This document shows positions 1 to 3,954 of a stretch of 5,854 bases of DNA, in pieces. The position numbers and the translations under genes are program-made. Position 1 is the stretch's first letter; every line of letters starts with the position of its first letter. Source of the DNA: Pseudomonadota bacterium (GTDB taxonomy: Bacteria > Pseudomonadota > Gammaproteobacteria > Burkholderiales > SG8-39); NCBI GenBank assembly GCA_021848555.1, contig JAJZUN010000205.1, positions 1 through 5,854 of the forward strand, in the 5' to 3' direction. The notes under the pieces were generated by a model. It was given only the letters and a program-made list of their open reading frames with translations. It was not told the origin of the DNA and did no database searches.

Positions 1-108
1 GCTTTTCAGGATATTGGCCGCGACCTGGATTGGCACAACGACCAAAACTATGTCAAGGTCCGGTCCTGCGCCTCCCTCAGCAAAAATTGCATAACTGCGC
101 ATAGTTGA
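1..108 (+). CDS. Possible C-terminal end of an unidentified protein (cut by window start)
   Basis: The frame starting at base 1 is open for 35 codons and stops at TGA 106-108. The first roughly 20 residues (AFQDIGRDLDWHNDQNYVKV) use codons like a real gene, with many G/C third positions. The last dozen residues look non-coding and run into the near-palindromes at 94-121, so the natural end of the protein may have been lost there. I do not recognise the family. A frame on the opposite strand is also open over most of this stretch, so the call is weak. Confidence 0.22.
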   Translation, partial: AFQDIGRDLDWHNDQNYVKVRSCASLSKNCITAHS

Positions 109-121
109 CAGCTACGCATAG
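94..121. repeat. Pair of near-palindromes sharing the core CGCATAG
   Basis: ACTGCGCATAGT (94-105) and CTACGCATAG (112-121) are each close to self-complementary. Both contain CGCATAG (98-104 and 115-121), so the cores lie 17 bases apart in the same orientation, under two helical turns. The arrangement fits a dimer binding site, such as a repressor operator or the core of a tyrosine-recombinase site. It lies where an open frame ends and before the accessory DUF4160/DUF2442 pair. The repeats are seen directly; any function is inference. Confidence 0.35.
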
Positions 122-245
122 GGGTCGGCTTGAGTCTCTGGCCCAAACAATCCCAGCGACGGCTTTGTCGTCCTGCGTTTAGCGCTGGGCGTGTCACCCG
201 GTGAGTACGTTTGCGTCGCGGGCCGCCGTAGCGTAAGCTTTTCGC

Positions 246-458
246 ATGCCCGAACTGTGCCGCTTTTTCGGCAGCATCGTCCGGATGTATTCCGAGATAG
301 GCGGACCGCATCACGTGCCCCACTTTCATGCATACTATCAAGATGACGTCGCGATATTCAGTCTGGAACCGATAGCACTGATGGCGGGACAACTGCCCGC
401 GCGCCAGCAGCGTCTGCAGAATGGCCGCAAGCCGTTCGCGATCAAACCGCTGTCTTGA
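246..458 (+). CDS. DUF4160 family protein, internally shortened
   Basis: A 70-residue protein of the DUF4160 family, recognised by the N-terminal RFFGSIVRMY (residues 6-15), by VPHFHAYYQDD (residues 24-34) with the family's His-Phe-His-Ala, and by the later GxLP turn. Family members are usually about 80-90 residues and continue after LPxR with a helix of the type WxELHxxELxxNW before a basic C-terminal stretch. Here LPARQQRL runs straight into QNGRKPFAIKPLS, so about 16-20 residues of that helix are missing while the reading frame is kept. No good ribosome-binding site precedes the ATG; the start was chosen because it matches the family N-terminus. The biochemical function is unknown. These genes commonly sit next to DUF2442 genes, as here, and the pair is sometimes suspected of being toxin-antitoxin-like. 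The protein may be inactive. Confidence 0.75.
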   Translation: MPELCRFFGSIVRMYSEIGGPHHVPHFHAYYQDDVAIFSLEPIALMAGQLPARQQRLQNGRKPFAIKPLS

Positions 459-468
459 GGAGGAAACG

Positions 469-765
469 ATGGCCCATCCGATCTACCGCATCGCGTCGTT
501 CGACACCGTTGGCGCCTACACACTACGCATCGGCTTCGACGACGGCACCGAGCGAACGATAGATTTCTTGCCGGTTCTTGCCGGAGAGCTTTACGCGCCG
601 CTACGCGATTTGGCGCTATTCAGCGCAGCTAAGATCGATCCCGAGGTTCACACTTTGGTGTGGCCAAACGGCGCGGACTTCGATCCCGCGACTCTGCACG
701 ATTGGCCCGAATACGTGGATGCACTGACGGAGCGCGCCAGGCGCTGGAGCCTTGCCACCGCGTAG
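469..765 (+). CDS. DUF2442 domain-containing protein
   Basis: A 98-residue small soluble protein of the DUF2442 family. Typical features are the beta-rich start YTLRIGFDDGTERTIDF (residues 17-33), the APLRDLALF segment (43-51) and the conserved WPNGADFDP (65-73), followed by a C-terminal helix. The start at 469 is set by a strong Shine-Dalgarno sequence, GAGGAGG at 457-463, which overlaps the stop codon of the DUF4160 gene. An ATG further upstream in the same frame (421) lies inside DUF4160 and lacks such a site. The 10-base gap and the overlapping ribosome-binding site suggest translational coupling in one operon. The partner role with DUF4160 is known only from recurrent gene adjacency. Unlike its partner, this gene looks intact. 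No DNA-binding or membrane segment is visible. Confidence 0.88.
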   Translation: MAHPIYRIASFDTVGAYTLRIGFDDGTERTIDFLPVLAGELYAPLRDLALFSAAKIDPEVHTLVWPNGADFDPATLHDWPEYVDALTERARRWSLATA

Positions 766-878
766 GGGTCGCATTACGCCAGGTTCACGGTTGGGATGGA
801 AGATGTGGAACCATTCCTTCCCCGACCTGTTCCCCTCATTCCAAAATCAATTCTATATGCAACCAGGAGCAATTCCCG

Positions 879-1655
879 ATGAGCGTTAAGAAACTGTTCG
901 ATTTGACCGGCAAGGTCGCGCTGGTCACCGGCGGCTCGCGCGGCCTGGGGCTGCAGATCGCCGAAGCGCTGGGTGAAATGGGCGCCAGGCTCGCGCTGAC
1001 CGCGCGCAAGGCCGATGAACTGGCCCAGGCCAAGGCGCATCTGGAGCACCTGCATCTGGACGTGCTCACCCTGCCCTGCGACCACAGCCAGGGCGCCAGC
1101 ATCGCGCCGGTCGTCGAAAAGATCATCAAGCACTACGGGCAGATCGACGTGCTGATCAACAACGCCGGCACCACCTGGGGGGCGCCCGCCGAGGAGCATC
1201 CGCTGGAGGCCTGGGAAAAGGTGATGAACCTCAACGTCACCGGCCTGTTCCTGACGACGCAACTGGTGGGCAAATTGTCGATGATCCCGCGGCGCTACGG
1301 CCGCATTGTCAACATCGCCTCGATCGCCGGATTGCTCGGCAACGACATGCGCATGCAGCGCTCGCTCGCCTACAACACCAGCAAAGGCGCCGTGGTCAAC
1401 ATGACACGCGCGCTGGCCGCCGAATGGGGGCAGTACAACATCACGGTGAATGCGATCGCGCCGGGCTTCTTCCCGTCGAAAATGACCCAATGGATCCTGG
1501 GCCAGATCGGCGAGGCCACGATAGCCCAGACCCCGCTCGCCCGCCTCGGCGGCGACGAAGACCTGAAAGGCCTGGCCACGCTGTTCGCCTCCGATGCCTC
1601 GGCCCACATCACCGGCCAGATCGTCGCCGTCGACGGCGGCGCCAGCATCATCTAG
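879..1655 (+). CDS. SDR family NAD(P)-dependent oxidoreductase
   Basis: A 258-residue classical short-chain dehydrogenase/reductase, probably a cytoplasmic tetramer that reduces or oxidises a carbonyl/hydroxyl group with NAD(P)(H). The cofactor motif TGGSRGLG is at residues 17-24, NNAG at 94-97, the catalytic Asn is N119, and the Ser-Tyr-Lys set is S148, Y165 and K169 (YNTSK). The sequence NAIAPGFF follows at 191-198 and DGGASII closes the protein. Arg21 and Arg43 at the ends of the first two strands favour NADP(H). The length is normal and the gene looks intact. The start is supported by AGGAG at 865-869, ten bases before the ATG; the frame is open further upstream but without family similarity. 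The closest named relatives by pattern are FabG-like 3-oxoacyl reductases and gluconate 5-dehydrogenase-like enzymes. The substrate cannot be read from the sequence, though the acyl-CoA genes nearby suggest a hydroxyacyl or keto-acyl compound. Confidence 0.93.
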   Translation: MSVKKLFDLTGKVALVTGGSRGLGLQIAEALGEMGARLALTARKADELAQAKAHLEHLHLDVLTLPCDHSQGASIAPVVEKIIKHYGQIDVLINNAGTTWGAPAEEHPLEAWEKVMNLNVTGLFLTTQLVGKLSMIPRRYGRIVNIASIAGLLGNDMRMQRSLAYNTSKGAVVNMTRALAAEWGQYNITVNAIAPGFFPSKMTQWILGQIGEATIAQTPLARLGGDEDLKGLATLFASDASAHITGQIVAVDGGASII

Positions 1656-1710
1656 GCTGGCGCGCGCCCCCCGGCCGCAATCGAATGAAGCTCAGCCAGA
1701 GCAAAGAGTA

Positions 1711-1851
1711 CGGCGGCTCGGCGCCGAAGGCAGGGTGATCGGCGGCGGCCGATCGACCTTGTTCTGCGAGGCGGGGGTGCACGACGAAGACGGCAAGCTG
1801 GTGGCCAAGGGCATGGGCACGCTCAAGCCGGTGAAAAAGCGGGAAGCCTGA
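1711..1851 (+). pseudogene. C-terminal remnant of a PaaI-type hotdog thioesterase
   Basis: From about base 1711 to TGA 1849-1851, a frame encodes a stretch typical of the last strands of PaaI/YdiI-type acyl-CoA thioesterases: AEGRVIGGGRSTLFCEAGV followed by HDEDGKLVAKGMGTLKPV. Such proteins are normally about 130-160 residues. Here only about 45 C-terminal residues remain, and the hotdog helix and the catalytic N-terminal half are absent. The frame continues upstream into the end of the SDR gene without thioesterase similarity. The only nearby ATG (1685) is in another frame and stops at 1738. GTG 1735 could start a 38-residue peptide, but it has no convincing ribosome-binding site. I read this as a deletion relic of a gene that once followed the SDR gene. 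A hidden frameshift cannot rescue it, because too little DNA separates it from the SDR stop codon. Confidence 0.65.
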
Positions 1852-1854
1852 GAC

Positions 1855-1874
1855 GGCGCGACTTCAGTTGCGCC
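1855..1874 (+). other. Short stable hairpin just after the thioesterase remnant
   Basis: GGCGCGAC (1855-1862) pairs with GTTGCGCC (1867-1874) over 8 bp, with one G-U pair and loop TTCA. It begins three bases after the stop codon. There is no T run behind it, so it may protect the mRNA 3' end or be a weak terminator. Confidence 0.4.
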
Positions 1875-1962
1875 ACGCCAGAGGGCCCGGAACGCGCTTG
1901 TTCCAGGCCTATTTCACATACCCCGGGGTCCACCGTCCGGCCGGGCGTCGAGCACCGACCAT

Positions 1963-1988
1963 AAGCCCTCGCGGATGTGGGGGCTTTT
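1963..1988 (+). terminator. Candidate rho-independent terminator of the SDR transcript
   Basis: AAGCCCTCGC (1963-1972) pairs with GTGGGGGCTT (1977-1986), ten pairs including two G-U, around the tetraloop GGAT. The stem ends in a run of four T (1985-1988). The T run is short, so termination may be partial. The last two T bases are also the first two of the FNR-type palindrome, leaving no space between the terminator and the next regulatory site. Confidence 0.5.
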
Positions 1989-2000
1989 GACCTAGGTCAA
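1987..2000. promoter_or_regulatory. FNR/ANR/DNR-type binding site upstream of the CBS gene
   Basis: TTGACCTAGGTCAA is a perfect 14-base palindrome of the form TTGAC-N4-GTCAA. This is one base per half-site from the E. coli FNR consensus TTGAT-N4-ATCAA and is a usual form for Crp/Fnr-family regulators such as ANR and DNR. Its centre (1993/1994) lies 40.5-41.5 bases upstream of the start point predicted from the -10 element at 2022-2027, the standard position for activation by contact with RNA polymerase at a class II promoter. It predicts induction of the CBS-domain gene under low oxygen or, if DNR-like, nitric oxide. Confidence 0.72.
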
Positions 2001-2021
2001 TTGAACCCGGCGAAACATCGG

Positions 2022-2035
2022 TAGCATCCTCGCTG
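2022..2035 (+). promoter_or_regulatory. Predicted -10 element and start point of the CBS gene
   Basis: TAGCAT at 2022-2027 matches TATAAT at four positions, including the first two and the last. A start point at about 2034-2035 would give a leader of about 117 bases before the ATG at 2152. No good -35 hexamer is present at the right spacing; the FNR-type palindrome occupies that place, as expected for an activator-dependent promoter. Confidence 0.5.
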
Positions 2036-2068
2036 AGGATAGACCAAGCACGTCTGGCGGGTTGGACT

Positions 2069-2096
2069 CGCCAGTCGCCGCACCAGGCGACTGGCG
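2069..2096 (+). other. Strong hairpin in the 5' leader of the CBS gene
   Basis: CGCCAGTCGCC (2069-2079) is the exact reverse complement of GGCGACTGGCG (2086-2096). This gives an 11-bp GC-rich stem with a six-base loop, GCACCA. It lies in the predicted transcribed leader, about 34 bases after the start point and 55 bases before the start codon. No T run follows, so it is not a standard terminator. Possible roles are mRNA stabilisation, a protein binding site, or an operator in the DNA form. I recognise no known riboswitch. Confidence 0.55.
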
Positions 2097-2151
2097 CGGT
2101 TGTCCGCGCTTGGGCTGTGCGCCTAATTCAATCTAAGCCAGGGAAACTGCC

Positions 2152-2574
2152 ATGTTCAGTCAGCGGGTCAAGAGTGTGATGGAGCCGAAGAAATTTCTCA
2201 CGGCGCCGCCCGAGACCACCGTCAGCAAAGCCGCCAAGCTCATGGCAAGCAAGAACGTCGGCGCCATCATGGTCGTCGAAAAAGAGCACCTGGTCGGGAT
2301 ATTTACCGAGCGCGATGCGGTATTCCGCGTCATCGCCAAAGGGCGCGACACGACGACGACGCAGCTGGCCGATGTGATGACTTCCGATCCGCAGACCGTG
2401 GACCCCGACAAGTCCTTCGGCTACGCGCTGCTGATGATGCACGAGAACGGCTTTCGCCACGTGCCCGTGATCGAGAACGGCAAACCCATCGGCATCGTCT
2501 CGTCGCGCCACGCGCTCGATCCCGATATGGAAGACTTCGTGGCGGAAGCGCAAAGGCGCAAGCACATCCGTTAG
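2152..2574 (+). CDS. Stand-alone CBS-domain pair protein
   Basis: A 140-residue cytoplasmic protein made of two CBS domains and nothing else. The first CBS repeat spans about residues 9-63 and ends with GIFTERD (49-55), the usual Gly-x-x-Thr-x-x-Asp ribose-binding motif. The second spans about 74-122, begins VMTSDPQTV and ends GIVSSRH (114-120), where the expected acidic residue is His120. A nucleotide may therefore bind mainly at one site. Paired CBS domains (Bateman modules) generally bind AMP, ATP or related ligands and act as energy sensors; the partner of this one is unknown. The start is supported by AGGGAA at 2140-2145, six bases before the ATG. The gene has its own predicted FNR-type promoter and a structured leader. 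Its 3' end faces the oppositely oriented flavin oxidoreductase gene. Automatic pipelines often mislabel such proteins as IMP dehydrogenase because of the shared CBS domain. Confidence 0.92.
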   Translation: MFSQRVKSVMEPKKFLTAPPETTVSKAAKLMASKNVGAIMVVEKEHLVGIFTERDAVFRVIAKGRDTTTTQLADVMTSDPQTVDPDKSFGYALLMMHENGFRHVPVIENGKPIGIVSSRHALDPDMEDFVAEAQRRKHIR

Positions 2575-2603
2575 CCGGCGCGCGGCCTGCGTACGGCGCG
2601 CGA

Positions 2604-2620
2604 TTTCCCGACCGGGGAAA
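2604..2620. terminator. Weak candidate terminator between convergent genes
   Basis: TTTCCC (2604-2609) pairs with GGGAAA (2615-2620) around a five-base loop in the 70-base gap between the ends of the CBS gene and the oxidoreductase gene. A second palindromic GCGCGC pair lies at 2578-2583 and 2596-2601. Neither has a clear T run on either strand, so the terminator role rests mostly on position. Confidence 0.3.
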
Positions 2621-2644
2621 CCGCGGCAGCAGGGCCGGGGCCGC

Positions 2645-3748
2645 TCAGGACAAGGAGCGCAGCGACTCGGCGGTGAAGGGCAGCAGGTCCTGCATCCGGT
2701 TTTCGCGCACCTTCGCCGCCCACGCCGGGTCGACCAGCAGGGCCCGCCCCACCGCGACCAGATCCACCTCGTCGCGCGCGAACATCTCGAGCAGCTTGTC
2801 GATGCTGGTGACCGCCGCGCCCTGGCCGCGAAACGCAGCGAACATGTCGGTATCCAGGCTGACCGAACCGACGGTAATCACCGGCTTGCCGGTCAGCTTC
2901 TTGGTCCAGCCGGCGAGATTGAGCGCCGAACCTTCGAACTCGGGTTCCCAGAAGCGCCGCGTGGAGCAATGGAAAATGTCCACGCCCGCATTGGCCAGGG
3001 GCGCGAGAAACCTGCCCAGCAGTTCCGGCGTCACCGCCAGGCGCGCGGCATAGTCCTGCTGTTTCCACTGCGAGTAGCGAAACACGATGGGAAAGTCCGG
3101 CCCGACCGCGCGGCGGCAGGCCTGGATCACTTCTACGGCGAAGCGGGTGCGCGCGACCATGTCGCCGCCATAGCGGTCGCTGCGCTGGTTGGTGCCCTCC
3201 CAGAAGAACTGGTCGATCAGGTAGCCGTGCGCGCCGTGCAGCTCCACGCCGTCGAAGCCAAGGCGCTTGGCGTTGGCCGCGCCCTCCGCGTAGGCGGCGA
3301 TCACCGCCGCGATCTCGGCTTCGCTCATCGGTTCCACCACCTTGACCCCGGGCTTGAACAGACCGGAGGGCCCGATCGGCGGAGCTTCGGGATTCGGCTT
3401 GTCGCCGATTCGTCTCACCATGCCCACATGCCAGATCTGCGGCATGATGCGCGCCCCTGCCGCATGGACCTCGGCGACGACCTTGGCCCACCCGGCGAGC
3501 GCAGCCGCGCCGTGAATGTGGGGCACGCGCGGATCGTTGGTCGAGGCCGGATGATCGATCACCGTGCCTTCGGTAATGATCAGGCCGACCTGATTTTCGG
3601 CGCGGCGGCGGTAGTAGGCCGCCACATCCGCCCCCGGCACCCCACCCGGAGAAAAGCTGCGCGTCATCGGCGCCATGACGATGCGGTTGTCCAGTTTCAG
3701 GTTGTTCAGGGAAAACGGCTTGAACAGAGTATCGGCGGAGATGGCCAT
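2645..3748 (-). CDS. NADH:flavin oxidoreductase, Old Yellow Enzyme family
   Basis: A 367-residue FMN-binding TIM-barrel enzyme of the Old Yellow Enzyme group, of normal length and intact. Members use NAD(P)H to reduce activated C=C bonds, for example in enones or unsaturated acyl compounds. Visible features are the N-terminal LFKPFSLNNLKLDNRIVMAPMTR (8-30), Gln104 in MPQIWHVG for flavin binding, the substrate-anchoring pair His171/His174 in ELHGAHGYL followed by SDRYGG (190-195), Arg224 in FRYSQW, and the FMN-phosphate loops around Gly294 (VGSVS) and Gly334-Arg335 (AVGRALL). There is no iron-sulfur cysteine cluster, so it is not a 2,4-dienoyl-CoA reductase (FadH) type. The start at 3748 was chosen because MAISADTLFKPF fits family N-termini. 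A longer start at 3811 would add 21 atypical residues, and neither start has a strong ribosome-binding site. It is divergent from the beta-oxidation gene, which suggests shared control and an acyl or related substrate; the true substrate is unknown. Confidence 0.92.
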   Translation of the reverse strand: MAISADTLFKPFSLNNLKLDNRIVMAPMTRSFSPGGVPGADVAAYYRRRAENQVGLIITEGTVIDHPASTNDPRVPHIHGAAALAGWAKVVAEVHAAGARIMPQIWHVGMVRRIGDKPNPEAPPIGPSGLFKPGVKVVEPMSEAEIAAVIAAYAEGAANAKRLGFDGVELHGAHGYLIDQFFWEGTNQRSDRYGGDMVARTRFAVEVIQACRRAVGPDFPIVFRYSQWKQQDYAARLAVTPELLGRFLAPLANAGVDIFHCSTRRFWEPEFEGSALNLAGWTKKLTGKPVITVGSVSLDTDMFAAFRGQGAAVTSIDKLLEMFARDEVDLVAVGRALLVDPAWAAKVRENRMQDLLPFTAESLRSLS

Positions 3749-3835
3749 GGATGTGCTCGCAGAAATAATGCGATTTTGCCTGATGTTCGCGGTTTGTGCC
3801 GGCGGCCGCACCGCGACTACCTTATTGGGCGGTCG

Positions 3836-3853
3836 TTTGACACGTTAGTTAAA
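3836..3853. promoter_or_regulatory. Imperfect inverted repeat overlapping the -35 element
   Basis: TTTGAC (3836-3841) and GTTAAA (3848-3853) form an inverted repeat with one mismatch and a six-base centre. It covers the -35 hexamer and the start of the spacer of the predicted beta-oxidation promoter, a position where a bound dimer would block RNA polymerase. It lies in the intergenic region between two divergent genes, so one repressor could act on both. The regulator is not encoded in this window. Confidence 0.35.
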
Positions 3854-3865
3854 GGCGGTTAATCT
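3837..3865 (+). promoter_or_regulatory. Predicted sigma-70 promoter of the beta-oxidation gene
   Basis: A perfect -35 hexamer TTGACA (3837-3842) is followed, after 17 bases, by TAATCT (3860-3865), which keeps the three most conserved -10 positions (T1, A2, T6). The start point would be near 3872, giving a leader of about 83 bases before ATG 3955. I found no equally good promoter for the divergent oxidoreductase gene. Confidence 0.5.
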
Positions 3866-3877
3866 ACGCGTGCGCAT

Positions 3878-3904
3878 CGGGCGCCGAGCCCGTTCCGGCG
3901 CCCG
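3878..3904 (+). other. GC-rich hairpin at the start of the beta-oxidation mRNA leader
   Basis: CGGGCGCC (3878-3885) pairs perfectly with GGCGCCCG (3897-3904) around an 11-base loop. It would begin within about ten bases of the predicted transcript start. Such 5' stems often slow mRNA decay. It leaves the ribosome-binding site at 3942-3946 free, and no T run follows. Confidence 0.4.
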
Positions 3905-3954
3905 CGCTCGAGGCGCGGCATAGCCTAACGATCCACCCCACAGGAGCCTGGCAC

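Noticed and set aside
105..133. TTGACA at 105-110 as a promoter for the DUF4160 gene
   Set aside because: No acceptable -10 hexamer lies 16-18 bases downstream (GCTTGA and neighbours).
141..190. Possible integron attC site (GCCCAAAC ... GCGTTTAGC) before the gene pair
   Set aside because: The core does not match GTTRRRY (it reads GTTTAGC), the left end has an extra base against RYYYAAC, and the inner arms do not pair in the required layout.
48..392. A 114-codon minus-strand frame across the left end
   Set aside because: Its first half is the shadow of the DUF4160 gene, and the rest has no recognised similarity. It was considered as a transposase tail, but I could not support that.
851..879. 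TATATG at 854-859 as a -10 element for the SDR gene
   Set aside because: It is too close to the ribosome-binding site and start codon, and there is no -35 element at the proper spacing. The 113-base gap at 766-878 otherwise shows nothing I can name.
774..1607. A 277-codon open frame antisense to the SDR gene
   Set aside because: Same artefact: it is the reverse of G/C-ending codons, has no recognisable domain, and overlaps an intact SDR with all catalytic motifs.
1685..1738. Small ORF starting at ATG 1685 (17 residues) after the SDR gene
   Set aside because: No ribosome-binding site and no similarity. It is out of frame with the thioesterase remnant it overlaps.
2571..3491. A 306-codon alternative minus-strand frame inside the flavin oxidoreductase gene
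   Set aside because: Low-complexity Arg/Gly/Ala translation out of frame with a complete Old Yellow Enzyme-family protein.
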